A DNA stretch of 64,000 nucleotides from Citrus sinensis (lineage: Eukaryota > Streptophyta > Magnoliopsida > Sapindales > Rutaceae). Numbering within the stretch: the stretch's first letter is position 1; every line of letters starts with the position of its first letter. Under the pieces are notes generated by a model, which saw nothing but the letters and a program-made list of their open reading frames with translations, made no database searches and was not told where the DNA came from. Positions 1 to 10,165 of this stretch are shown here, in pieces. A program made the position numbers and the translations under genes. The DNA lies in contig NC_068562.1 of assembly GCF_022201045.2 (NCBI RefSeq), positions 13,391,001-13,455,000 on the forward strand, written 5' to 3'.

Positions 1-611
1 TCCTTCGGGATTTTTGACTTGGTTATCATGTCGTCCACATGCACCTTCATTGTTCTCTCAATCAGCAGCTTAAAGATTTTTTTTACCAGCCTTCGGTACG
101 TGGCCCCCGCATTTTTAAGACCGAACGACATTACCCTGTAACAGACTAAACCTTAGTTAGTAATAAATGCCGTGCTCTCCTCATCCTACTCGAACATGGG
201 GATTTGGTTATATCCCGAAAATGCATCCATGAAACTGAGCAGGCCATGTCCGGCTGTTGAGTCTACCAGCTAGTCGATCTTGGGTAAAGGAAAGCTATCT
301 TTCGGGCACGCTTTATTGAGGTTCGTGAAATCTACACGCATCCTCCATTTGCCATTAGCCTTTTTTACTAACACCACATTCGATATCCACTCAGGATAGT
401 TGACTTCCCGAATGAACTCTACCTTCACGAGTTTTTCCACTTCACCGTTTATAGCCTCATACCTCTCCTGATTGAAGCACCTCCTTTTCTGTCTTGTTGC
501 TCGAGCACCCTTTTTTATTGCCAACCTATGGCATGTGACCTCAGGGTCGATTCCCTGCATGTCTTCATGTGTCCAGGCAAACACATCCGCATGAGCTCGT
601 AAGTAATGCAC
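1..611 (-). pseudogene. Ty3/gypsy reverse transcriptase, N-terminal part (partial)
   Basis: The minus-strand frame at 270-611 encodes 113 aa with the plant gypsy RT entry motif (MRVDFTNLNKACPKDSFPLP, residues about 92-111). Below 270 the same domain continues after a stop: recognisable pieces are FMDAFSGYNQI, YRVMSFGLKNAGAT and VHVDDM, the last being the catalytic aspartate box. Several stops interrupt it. RT copies the element RNA into DNA in the cytoplasmic particle. The domain is incomplete because the window begins inside it. Confidence 0.85.
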
Positions 612-650
612 CAGCTCTTGTTTCTGCTCATCTTTAAATCTCGACCCGAA

Positions 651-1448
651 TCAGACTGTTTTTCCAGAATCATCGTGCTGCAAACTTACTGTCTTTAGTT
701 CCTCTACAGGCTCCTGTCTGCCAATTTTGGTCTCCACTCGAGTATCAAGGGATGTGATCTGCATTGCTTCCTTTGCTGCTGTGGAGTAACAGATTTGGGC
801 AATTCTTTGGTCTCCTCGCACCACTCCGACAACCCCATTCACCTGATATTTGAGAGCTAGATAATGATTGGATAGTACCGCTTTGCTCGTCCTCAGAAAG
901 GGGTGGCCTAGAATCATCTGGTAAGGACCCTCTTTGTCGACCGCCACAAAATTCAGTATCATGGTCTTTTCTGTCGGAGAGCTGTCAATTGTGATGGGTA
1001 GCTCGACCATACTCAGAGAGACTAGCTTTCCTCCTCTAAATCCCTTCATGGAGGTATTGGTGTGCTCCAACCTCAAGTCTGCTATTCCCATCTCCTCCAG
1101 AGTTGACTTAAACAAGTCATCAATCGAGCTCCCTGTGTCAACCAGTATCCGGTCAAACTTCTTGCTAGCAACGGTGGTTTTGATGACTAAGACATCCCCG
1201 TATGGATATAGAATCCCTTCTTCATCATCATCTGTCCACATAATTGGTATTTGCCTGACTCTTGCTCGTTTGGCTGCTGGGGTGTTGAAGAATACTTCTT
1301 TGCTAGTCATGGCATATCTAGCATAGTTCTTCCTCGGCCTGTTGGAATCTCCTGTTAATGTTGGGCCCCCAGCAATCACTCTTACTATAGGCTGCTCACG
1401 GCTCAAGTTTCTATTACTTTGCTCCCCTTCACCTGACAAGGTCACCAT
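651..1448 (-). pseudogene. Ty3/gypsy gag-pro region with retropepsin-like protease
   Basis: This is a 265-aa minus-strand frame. Residues about 102-107 read LVDTGSS, the active-site aspartate loop of a retroviral-type aspartic protease. Downstream are the flap-like GFRGGKL and the C-terminal ILGHPFLRTSKAV, characteristic of plant gypsy proteases. In the family this enzyme cleaves the gag-pol polyprotein. It sits between the gag remnants (1463-3160) and RT (611 and below), the expected order. The frame is separated from both by stops, so no full polyprotein can be made. Confidence 0.83.
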
Positions 1449-1462
1449 CGAAAAAGTCTCAT

Positions 1463-3160
1463 CTATAAACTCGTCCAGTATCGATTTCTCACCAAATCTT
1501 CAACCTGGGTCTTGAGATCTCTGCATTCTGTTATGGTATGGCCATGAGTGCCATGAAACTTACAATAGTGTCCCATGTCCTTCCTGCTGGGTAGCTTTGT
1601 TATTGGGGCAGGGAGGTACGCAATCCCCGGTCCTTTATGGCCTCGTACACCTCGTCCAGGGGCATCTTCAAGGAGGTATACCGCCATAGTCCTAGTTCTA
1701 GTCGATCATGTACACTACCCTTTCTCTGTTTGTGCCGTTCTGAACTAAAGGGGGTGGTAGCGCTTCTGGTCTGCTCCCTCTACCACCATCGGGGTGTGGA
1801 TGAGGATGACCATGAGTCGAGTCATGCCTTCTCTAAGGCTCCCTTACTGGCGAGCGAGGAGGTTGTGCCCTGTTGCACTGATACTGTGGTGGCCTCTGAT
1901 AAGGCTGATAAGCGGCGGCCCGATCTCCTGTACCACTACCTGAGGCATGGTGGTCCCTCATCTTGATCGGCCCATTTCCTGGTAAGGCTCTTTTCTCTTT
2001 CCTTCTCAACCCTTCTAGCCGGTCTGTTTTAATTCGTGCTGCCTTTTCCTCCTCAATCTCTATATCCCTTTTAGCCTACTCGTAAGCGGCTGCATACGTT
2101 TGAATAATTGGGCTCCTCAAATTGTACCACAGTCTTCCTATCATCACCCCTTCTTTCAATCTCCTTAATCTCTGAGGATGGTTAAAGGCTTCCAAGTCGA
2201 TGACAGTGCGATGAAACTTCTTGATGAATTCCCAGAGGGTTTCTTCCTCCTCCTATTTTATACTTTTCAACTCCATCATGTCATCTTCCAGTGCCATTGC
2301 CCTACGAAACTACTCTGTAAATTCATGGCACATCTGCTGGAAGGATTTGATGCTTCCTTGAAAAAGTTTCCGATACCACTCACGTGCTCGTCCCTCTAGA
2401 GACATCGGGAACACCCTGTATCTTTGAGCTTGAGATAATCCTTGCACCCTCTTTATGTCGTTAAAGTGCTCTATGTGCACCAATGGATCGGTTCGCCCTG
2501 AGTACTTGAGGTCTGGGAGGCGAAAATCCCTTGGAATGACTGCTCTCATGATCTCTATCGAGAGTGGGGATTCTCCGTCCAGCATTATCCTCCAACTAGG
2601 TGCTCTACTCCTTCCTTGCATGTCATCAATTACCTGCGCTAGTCTGTGCACTTCTCCTCCAACTGTACTGCACAACCAGAGTCACGTGCTACAACATGAT
2701 CCCGCTCTTACTCTACTTCATGTAAGTGTTGCCTGAGCTTTGTTTCCTTTGCATTCGCCACCCTGTCACCATCATAAAAAATCTACCTTCCTGGGGATTG
2801 GTTTTCTCCTCTATGAATTTCTCCCTGTAGAGATAAGTTACCTCATTCACCACCAAATCTCCTGGTGGTCCGACTTCTCATCATACCATCGTGCCCTGGT
2901 GCCACTCCGTCACCTCTTACCCTTTCCTCATGGGTTCCCCTTCGTTCACTCCTCAGCTCAGGTAGGATGGTTGTTAAGGTCTCCATCTGCTTTTCCATTC
3001 ATTCCATTCGATCATGCATGGCTTTTTCCCGTGCTTCAATGGCTATCTCCTTCAACGTTATGGATTCGTTAAGCCTCATATCACCTCCTTGTGCACTACT
3101 TTCTCCTACATCCATTGTTTCTGCACTTGCTTTACTCCTCCTCTTTTTGCCAACGGAAGC
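1463..3160 (-). pseudogene. Ty3/gypsy gag remnant
   Basis: Several short minus-strand frames together resemble a plant gypsy gag. The best is 2310-2675, with PDLKYSGRTDPLVHIEHFN, then FPMSLEGRAREWYRKL and FQQMCHEFTE, the usual capsid (Retrotrans_gag) signature. Piece 1463-1687 contains a zinc-knuckle-like stretch CKFHGTHGHTITECRDL. The N-terminal part (about 2680-3120) is recognisable only across stops. In intact elements gag forms the particle that packages RNA. This copy cannot do so. Confidence 0.78.
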
Positions 3161-3172
3161 TTTTTAATCAGC

Positions 3173-3193
3173 TCCCCACAGACGGTGCCGAAA
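3173..3193 (-). other. Primer binding site of the Tat-type element
   Basis: Directly inside the LTR boundary the minus strand reads TTTCGGCACCGTCTGTGGGG. It resembles the GGCGCCGTCTGTGGGGA-type primer binding sites common in plant Ty3/gypsy elements. It fixes the element orientation as minus and the LTR edge at 3194. I did not assign the tRNA with certainty. Confidence 0.65.
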
Positions 3194-3810
3194 TGTTGAT
3201 GCAAGATTCTGATTACCCTCTCTACCACGACCAGGATCTCTGCTCAATCAATTCGACCACAATCAAGATTTTTTCTCGTATGCATTCTCTAAAAATTCCT
3301 GCGTACACAGAAACAAGTCAGAGTACGCCGGTTGTTTTCCCGGCGTAAACCCTCCGACGCTCAAGTCAGAAATGAAGGTCTTTTGTTCCTGGGAACGTTA
3401 GCCACTAATCTTATGGCTTATTTTTGTTATCGATTATTCAATGCTCTCTTTATCTCAGTTTCAATGTCAAAAATCCTAACTCTTTTACTTTCGTTGGCCA
3501 CCTTTTTTATAGGCTTCTCCTAAGTTCAGACCTTCCCTCAACCCACGCCCATTACCTTGCTATCTCTCGGAAGTGGATGCTTCGTTTCCGTAATCGTGGG
3601 TGGTTGCATGGTCTTCGTGCCTTGATTCTCGGGTTGGAGTATACGTCTCGCTAACTGCCGTTGACCGGGTCTCCTCGCCTCAGCCATTAGCAGGAGACCG
3701 CCCTCGTTGATGGCGTATTCGTGGACGAGCAGAATATTCCTGCACCTGTTCTCCTGCTATCAGGCTTTTACTCATCACAGCTGGTCTCGTCGAAGTACAT
3801 CCCCCAAACA
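3194..3810 (-). repeat. 5' LTR of the Tat-type element
   Basis: This 617-bp LTR has TG/CA ends (plus strand TGTTGATGC...CCCAAACA). It contains a minus-strand TATA box (GCCTATAAAAAAGG, 3502-3514) and, about 160 bp downstream on the transcript, a CGCCGG...CCGGCG hairpin (3326-3345). Both features recur at the same relative places in the LTR at 60923-61691. The flank beyond 3810 begins CATAC. The matching target-site copy lies off the window. Confidence 0.8.
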
Positions 3811-5122
3811 CATACATTACTTGTATCCTGTCTATTTGAAAAGAATACTTACAAAAGCTTATAGGGGAATTAAAAGCTTTTTAAGATGCCTTAGCTGCTA
3901 AAGATTAAAAAAAAAAAAAAGCAAAGCTTGAATGAATGAAGTTGACCAATACTTTAACAAACAAAGAAAAAGGAGATACTGAAATGATGTGACTATCTAT
4001 ACTCTAAAATATATTTTAAATATTTTATTACTCTCTACACTCTCGTATATAAGATTTTAAAAATAAATTTTCTATTCTATACCTTTTATAAAATGTCAAA
4101 AATATCCTCATTTAAGCCGTTCAAATTAATTTTTTTCATTAACTCTACACATCCATAAAAATATTCGGCACACCTAAAAGAAAATTCTTAAGATGAACTA
4201 CAAGCCATTAAAACTGATGGTCTTAGGCTTCTGTTTTGATCATCCTAACTTTTATTGAGTTCTTAAAAAATACATTATAAAATTCTTACAATTTATTAAT
4301 TTTGAAAATTGTAGACATTTTATTATAAAAATAATTGTCGAAACTTGTAATTACACTAGTTTGTGAAACGAATTTGTACGTTTATTTCATCTATACTCTG
4401 TAAAAGAGCACGACTTGACGCCAAGCCCATTCAATTGAGAGAGAGAGAGAGAAAGAAGAGAGAGATAGAGTTAACTTCGACAAATTTTTAGGATTTACAT
4501 AAAATAATTGAATGTTGAAAGTGATGAGTGTTAAAAGTAATAATGTAATATTTTATTATCCAATATTATTCTGAATAGTAACATGCTTCATGGTATTTTT
4601 TTAATAAATTATGATGGTTCATAGTATTTTTCTAGAGTGCAAATGACCCCACTCATACCGAGAAGCAGTTTTCTTCTCTTGCTTATCGCTGAATTATTGT
4701 TGGTGGTAGGGTTTGTTCTCTTTTACTTTTGTGATATCTAAGCAAACAAACATTCTCTCTGTTGCTTGCTTTACTCTTCAAAACCATACTTGTTCATTAC
4801 AGCATTTCAATTTCCGCAGAATTTTTCTTCTTCATTTTCCATTATTTCTACTGTTTCTTTCCCAGGTTTTCCTTTTTTTTTTTTGGGTTAACCCTTGCCA
4901 AAGAAAGGGGGCCGCGGAAGCACTTGTGGCTGGCAAGTGTTTCGGTGCAGATCTAAGATTCATACTAAGACCAGAGACCTCGATAGCAAAGCGGAACTCA
5001 ATGAATTTGGACTCTTTCCCCCCAAAAAAAGGAAAGAAAAGAAAAGAAAAAATGTCGATTCCTTATATCGGCGTCAGTGGAGATGCTGGTGAAGTTAGGC
5101 TATTAATATTCAAGAATTTATC
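3811..5122. other. Intergenic, no gene recognised
   Basis: AT-rich sequence with a GA microsatellite at about 4436-4470 and pyrimidine-rich stretches near 4800-4890. Short open frames at 4713-5126 look like low-complexity translations. I recognise no protein in them. Confidence 0.6.
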
Positions 5123-5401
5123 ATGATAGAGAGATGACTCTAAAGAGTCCAGGAATGTAGGGACAATAAGAAGAAGCCGTTTGGCTTTTACTGTAGAATT
5201 GGAGTGAGTGAGATTGGCTGATTGGGGGACCATTTTGATACGAGAAGAGTAAGTATGTGCTTTTTTGAGATAGTGAGATGACTCTAAAAGTGTCCAGAAG
5301 TGTAGGGACATTAAGAAGCCGCCGTTGCTTTTATCGAGTGAGTGAGAGAGTAGGGGACCATATTGATGCAATAAGACTGTGTATGCATGTGTTTATTTGA
5401 G
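5123..5401 (+). repeat. Tandem duplication of a promoter module (two copies of about 130-146 bp)
   Basis: Copy 1 (about 5123-5268) and copy 2 (about 5269-5401) share GAGATGACTCTAAA, a TGTAGGGACA block, AAGAAGCCG, GAGTGAGTGAGA and a GGGGACCAT block in the same order. A short third start (GAGACAGTGTGA) follows at 5399. The array lies 200-480 bp upstream of the Kunitz start codon, so it is probably part of its promoter. Confidence 0.75.
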
Positions 5402-5450
5402 ACAGTGTGAATATCTCTTTTAAGGAAATAAAATTCCATCAATCGTGATT

Positions 5451-5479
5451 CATGCATGCATGAATTTTGTATGCATGCA
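5451..5479 (+). promoter_or_regulatory. RY (CATGCA) element cluster upstream of the Kunitz gene
   Basis: CATGCATGCATGA at 5451-5463 and ATGCATGCA at 5471-5479 are overlapping RY repeats. Another GCATG lies near 5383. In seed-protein promoters, RY boxes bind B3-domain factors such as ABI3 and FUS3. Here they lie 50-80 bp upstream of the TATA box, a sensible position for control of the inhibitor gene. Seed expression is an inference. Confidence 0.6.
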
Positions 5480-5527
5480 GATGCGGCTTTGTATCACAAA
5501 GAGACCTTATACTCTGAGCTCAAGCTG

Positions 5528-5535
5528 TCTATAAA
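5528..5535 (+). promoter_or_regulatory. TATA box of the Kunitz gene
   Basis: CTATAAAT lies about 70 bp upstream of the ATG at 5600, leaving room for a short 5' leader of about 40 nt. No other start-proximal TATA is as well placed. Confidence 0.6.
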
Positions 5536-5599
5536 TTCAATCATTTCTCCATCGGGTTAATTCAACAGCTATCCAACTAGAATAATCAAAATTTCCAAA

Positions 5600-6346
5600 A
5601 TGAAGAGTTCTTCATTAGCAGCAACAACAACAGCACTGCTTTCCTTCTCCTTCACTCTCCTCGCCTTAGCCACAATACCTGTCATTGCCAATTCCGAATC
5701 TCAGATTGAAAATAACGCCATACCTAATTGTAATGCCTATATTGCCACAAAAGGTAGCTCAGAGAAGCCCGTGACTGATATCAATGGCAATGCTGTCAAA
5801 ACTAGCATGGATTACTACGTTATCCCAGCCAACGCCAAGGGTGATGTTGGCAGAAGTGGTGGCTATGGTGGCATTAGCTTAATCACGGGCAGACACGGAA
5901 ATGGGCTTATGGATGTTATTCTACATCCTAATATTAGTAATCATGGAATCAAAATAAGATTTTCACAGGCAGGTTATTCGAGTGACAACATTGTCATGCA
6001 ATGGAGTGACCTGAAATTTATTTTCTCAGCATTACCCGGCAAGCCATCGTGGTCAGTGGACAATTACGACAAGTCTCTTACGCAATGGTTTATAACAGAT
6101 GGGGGAGTTGAAGGAAACCCGGGAGGCCACACGTTGCTAGATTGGTTTAAATTCGAGAGTGATGGTGGAAGAAACACTTACAGGATTATTCATTGTCCAT
6201 CTGTTTGTTCGACTTGCGGCACACTCTGCAACCATATCGGCCTTTCACCAGACGCTGTGTGCCTTCAGCATCTGGCTGTACTTCCTAATAATCTGCCGGC
6301 TTTGTCTGTTAAGATTGTTCCAGCAGCAGCGCCATGTGTGTGTTAA
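5600..6346 (+). CDS. Kunitz-type (STI/miraculin-like) protease inhibitor family protein
   Basis: An intronless 248-aa protein. Residues 1-32 form a secretion signal (hydrophobic core ALLSFSFTLLALATIPVIA), so it should enter the secretory pathway. Residues 59-77 (TDINGNAVKTSMDYYVIPA) match the Kunitz/STI signature that opens the beta-trefoil. Family members inhibit serine proteases, often against insects or as seed proteins, but some, like miraculin, have other roles. Length fits the family. Oddities: the usual first structural Cys in the CPLxVxQ-type strand is absent (NGLMDVILHP at 101-110), while the C-terminal half is Cys-rich (199, 203, 206, 210, 221, 246, 248), so disulfide pairing may be unusual. 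A poly(A) signal AATAAA lies at 6399-6404. The start is the first ATG after the TATA box. Confidence 0.9.
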   Translation: MKSSSLAATTTALLSFSFTLLALATIPVIANSESQIENNAIPNCNAYIATKGSSEKPVTDINGNAVKTSMDYYVIPANAKGDVGRSGGYGGISLITGRHGNGLMDVILHPNISNHGIKIRFSQAGYSSDNIVMQWSDLKFIFSALPGKPSWSVDNYDKSLTQWFITDGGVEGNPGGHTLLDWFKFESDGGRNTYRIIHCPSVCSTCGTLCNHIGLSPDAVCLQHLAVLPNNLPALSVKIVPAAAPCVC

Positions 6347-6911
6347 TTTTTTAATTACTCTCTAAGACTCTCTGCTCTTGGTTTTGCAGGTTGCTTAAAA
6401 TAAAATGTATCTTTAATGAGTGTCCTTGTATGCGGTTTTAATTATTCCTACTAAACGGACCGAGCTATATATACCTTAGTCTTTATGATTAAGTATGTAT
6501 TAAATAAAATAGCCTCGGATCCTTTTGGTTGAAACTTGTAATGTTTACTTATATCTGAATAAATTTGGAATGTTTCCAATGTTGTTATGCACACACACAC
6601 ACATACTAGTGAACTATACTCATCAGTTTTCCTTCTCGAAATTCAAACTTACAGGGCTTTTTTTTTTTTTTTTTTTAATTTGACATTTTTTCTAATCTGA
6701 GCTTTTCATCACGTAACATTATGCACAATCAGTTTATCTACATGGTATGCTAGGCAATGTCTTTCAATTCTAGTTTCTGAAAACTTTAATTGTAAATAAA
6801 GGATCTTGAAAATGAAGAGATTATATTATGATACTAGAAATTTTATGTTCAAAAGTTTGTCTTCCAAAAATAATTCTAGATATTGTATTTTATTTTATCC
6901 TATTTTTCTCT
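6347..6911. other. 3' flank of the Kunitz gene, no further gene seen
   Basis: Contains the likely 3' UTR, an AC microsatellite at 6591-6604 and a T tract at 6659-6677. Nothing else is recognisable before the RLP fragment. Confidence 0.6.
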
Positions 6912-7136
6912 ATCAAAATAAGTTGGCCAGCAATTCCAAAAGTGTTTGTACAAAACAACCCAAAATTAGAAGTTTTGCATGTGGCACAAACTATTCTCAA
7001 GAATTCTTCGACTCCCCAATGCCAAACATGATTTGCTTCGTCATCTAAATGATTCTAGTAATAGTTTCACTAGTAAGCTTCCCCAGAAAATTAGGTATGT
7101 CAAGAAACAATTTTCAAGAAATAATTATGAAGGTAA
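6912..7136 (+). pseudogene. RLP pseudogene, left piece (interrupted by LTR element)
   Basis: The sequence matches the LRR coding part of RLP1 near 23930-24165: the conserved run through CAAAACAACCC, the CCAAACATGATTTGCTTCGTC stretch and the TTCAAGAAATAATTATGAAGG end are all recognisable. It lacks everything upstream (signal peptide, mini-exons) and has small indels. Its right edge, GGTAA at 7132-7136, is the target site of the element at 7137-12616, and the same gene resumes at 12617. Confidence 0.8.
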
Positions 7137-7592
7137 TGTTGATGCCGAAATCCAGATGAGTTGGTCAGATCTCGGATCCCTGCATTAGCATTAAATTTGT
7201 TTCGTGGGAAGTCGCTGATTAGTTAGCACCATGAGCAGATTTTCCATGAACAGAGGATCCATGAGCAGACGATCCATAAGTAGATAACCCATGAACAGAC
7301 AATCCATGAGTCGACAACATATGAGCAGACGATCTATGAGCCTGTGAACACAACCAACAGTCAGGAGGCGCCGGAAGTCTTTCCGGCGAGAACCCTTCGA
7401 TGCTCAAGTCAGCGATTTGGGTCTATTTAGGAAAACCAATACCATAATTCATGTTGCTTAATTATGATTGCTAAGCTTTTAAGTAAATTTAAAGGAAAAT
7501 AATTGAAAATAATTAATCTTAAAGAAATCATAAGTGAAAGAGAAATTTAACAGTGGTAGAGAGAGAAAAAGATCCAATGGGTTCAGTCACCC

Positions 7593-7623
<31 letters not shown>

Positions 7624-8043
7624 AATAGAATCCCCTTTCCTTCCTTTTCCCAGCGTTTTTATAGGAAATTATAGCTGTTTTTATCCTCTCGCCTACAATT
7701 ATCAAGACAACTACTAATTTTCAGCCCACTAAGAATATGGTGCCTAATATTTCGTAGAAAATGTTTTGACTGAGTCGTGCTTCCTGGTAACCTCCTGGTC
7801 GAGGTGATGTGCTCGAGGTGACCAATAACATCCTGGTCGAGGTGATGTGCTCGAGGTCATCACATATTATTCTGGTCGAGGTGACCAATAACATCCTGGT
7901 CGAGGTCATATGCTCGAGGTGACCATATATTATTCTGGTCGAGATGATCTGCTCAACCATTTACTCACTTTTACTTTGAGGAGAGCACGATAATGTATGA
8001 GCAAACACCTTTATCTTGGTCATCCTATTTCATTCCCTAAACA
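7137..8043 (-). repeat. 3' LTR of the non-autonomous element
   Basis: 907 bp, TGTTGATG...CCTAAACA. Inside are an imperfect 15-bp minisatellite (unit like GATCCATGAGCAGAC, about 7228-7345), a hairpin CGCCGGAA/TTCCGGCG with a 4-nt loop (7369-7388), a GA tract (about 7594-7620), a minus TATA box (7655-7666) and repeats of CTGGTCGAGGTGA (7793-7950). Confidence 0.85.
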
Positions 8044-8234
8044 CCAGTCCCCCAGTTTCTAGTGTTGAGAGTGAAACGAATCAAGACTGGAAACTATAAA
8101 GTCTATAGTTTTTACAAACTTAAAACCTTAAGCAACTTATTTTGCTTCATCTGTTAACCACACCATAGGTGAATATGTATTGTATGTTTAAGGTTTTATG
8201 TCTTATCAAGGGTAAGTTTCAAAGTTTTTTTTTG

Positions 8235-10165
8235 TGGTTTTGTTTTGTTTTGCTCGTCTGCACTTGATCGAGCAGATGTTGACAAGCTTGGCTTCCGGTC
8301 TCGCCATCGAACAGACTTTGAGACTTTGGACCCTTTGCATGCCTTAGAAATTTTTTGGAACTTTTGGTGGTCTGCTCGCCTTCGCTTGGTCGAGCAGATC
8401 CTGGCAAGCTTGGCTTATTGTCTCACTATAAAACAGGCTTTAAGACTTTGGAGCCTTTGCGTGGCTTAAAAACTTTTTGGAACTTTGGTGGTCTGCTCGC
8501 CTTCGCTTGGTCCAGCAGATCCTGGCAAGCTTGGCTTACTGTCTCGCCATGAAACAGGTTTTGACACTTTGGAGCCTTTGCGTGCCTTAGAAACTTTTTG
8601 GAACTTTGGTAGTCTGTTCGCCTTCGCTTGGTCGAGCAGATCCTGGCATGCTTGGCTTCCTGTCTCGCTATAAAACATGCTTTGAGACTTTGTAGCCTTT
8701 GCGTGCCTTAGAAACTTTTTTGGAACTTTGGTGGTCTGCTCACCTTCGCTTGGTCAAGCAGATCCTGGCAAGCTTGGCTTACTATCTCGCCATAAAACAT
8801 GCTTTGAGACTTTGGAGCCTTTGCGTGCCTTAGAAACTTTTTGGAACTTTGGTGGTTTGCTCGCCTTCACTTGGTCGAGCATATCCTGGCAATCTTGACT
8901 TCTTATCTCGCCATAAAATAGGCTTTGAGAATTTGGAGCCTTTGCGTGCCTTAGAAACTTTTTGGAACTTTTAGTGGTCTGCTCGTCTTCACTTGGTCGA
9001 GCAGATCCTGGCAAGTTTGGTTTACTGTCTCGCCATAAAACATGCTTTGAGACTTTGGAGCCTTTGCGTGCCTTAGAAACTTTTTGGAACTTTAGTGGTC
9101 TGCTCGCCTTTACTTGGCTGAGCAGATCCTGGCAAGCTTGGCATATTGTCTCGCCATAAAACAGCCTTTAAGACTCTGGAGCCTTTGTGTGCCTTAGAAA
9201 CTTTTTGGAACTTTGGTGGTTTGCTCGCCTTCGCTTGGTCAAGCAGATCCTCACATGCTTGGCTTCCTGTCTCGCCATAAAATAGGCTTTGAGACTTTAA
9301 AGCCTTTGCACGCCTTAGAAACTTTTTGGAACTTTTGGTGGTTTGCTCGCCTTCGCTTGGTCGAGCAGATCCTGGCTAGCTTGGCTTACTGTCTCGTCAT
9401 AAAATAGGCTTTGAGACTTTGGAGCATTTGCATACCTTAGAAACTTTTTGGAACTTTAGTGGTCTGCTCGCCTTTGCTTGGTCGAGTAAATCTTGGCAAC
9501 CTTGGTCTACTGTCTCGCCATAAAATAGGTTTTGAGACTTTGGAGCCTTTGTGTGCCTTAGAAACTTTTTGGAACTTTGGTGGTCTACTCGCCTTCGCTT
9601 GTTCGAGCAGATCCTGGCAAGCTTAGCTTGCTATCTCGCCATAAAACATGCTTTGAGAATTTAGAGCCTTTGCGTGCCTTAGAAACTTTTTGGAACTTTG
9701 GTGATCTGCTCGCCTTCGCTTGGTCGAGTAGATCCTGGCATGCTTGGCTTTCTGTCTCGCCATAAAACAAGATTTTAGACTTTGGAGCCTTTGCACGCCT
9801 TAGAAACTTTTTTGGAACTTTGGTGGTCTGCTCGCCTTCGCTTGGTCGAGTAGATCCTGGCAAGCTTGGCTTACTGTCTCGCAATAAAACAAGCTTTGAG
9901 ACTCTGGAGCCTTTGCGTGCCTTAGAAACTTTTTGGAACTTTGGTGGTCTACTCGCCTTTGCTTGGTCGAGCAGATCCTAATATGCTCGGCTTCCTATCT
10001 CGCCATAAAACAGGTTTTGAGACTTTGGAGCCTTTGCACGCCTTAGAAACTTTTTGGAACTTTTGGTAGTCTGCTCGCCTTTGCTTGGTCGAGCAGATCC
10101 TGGCATGCTTGGCTTCCTGTCTTGCCATAAAACATGCTTTGAGACTTTCGAGCCTTTGCACGCCT
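8235..10165. repeat. Sixteen-copy tandem array, 121-bp unit
   Basis: A landmark in each unit (GCAAGCTTGGCTT or a variant) recurs from about 8284 every 120-123 bp to about 10107, giving 16 copies. Each unit also has CTTTGAGACTTTGGAGCC, GCGTGCCTTAGAAACTTTTT and an inverted repeat TCTGCTCG-12 nt-CGAGCAGA. Since 121 is not a multiple of three, reading frames drift between copies. The many open frames here are by-products and not genes. The array lies just upstream of the 3' LTR in the element's own direction, where hypervariable tandem repeats are known in Tat/Ogre-type elements. Confidence 0.93.

Larger units (their letters stand above)
1..3810 (-). mobile_element. Tat-type Ty3/gypsy retrotransposon, 5' part, truncated by window edge
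   Basis: The element lies on the minus strand. Reading from right to left it shows a 5' LTR (3194-3810), a primer binding site, gag, an aspartic protease and the start of reverse transcriptase, which runs off the left edge. The RT peptide DFTNLNKACPKDSFPL is typical of the Tat/Athila side of plant Ty3/gypsy elements. Coding frames are broken by several stops and shifts, so this copy is dead. Its LTR is clearly related to the LTR at 60923-61691, so the window is bracketed by two copies of one family in the same orientation. Integrase and the 3' LTR are outside the window. Confidence 0.88.

Noticed and set aside
934..1326. 130-aa plus-strand open frame
   Set aside because: It lies opposite the protease-coding frame of the gypsy element and has no recognisable features.
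4713..5126. 137-aa open frame with hydrophobic start upstream of the Kunitz gene
   Set aside because: Low-complexity pyrimidine-rich translation with three overlapping alternatives and no family resemblance.
5063..5371. 102-aa minus-strand open frame
   Set aside because: It spans the promoter duplication, and its peptide repeats only mirror that duplication.
8235..10165. Regular repeats resembling a CRISPR array
   Set aside because: Units are contiguous with no unique spacers, the unit is 121 bp, and the host is a plant nucleus.
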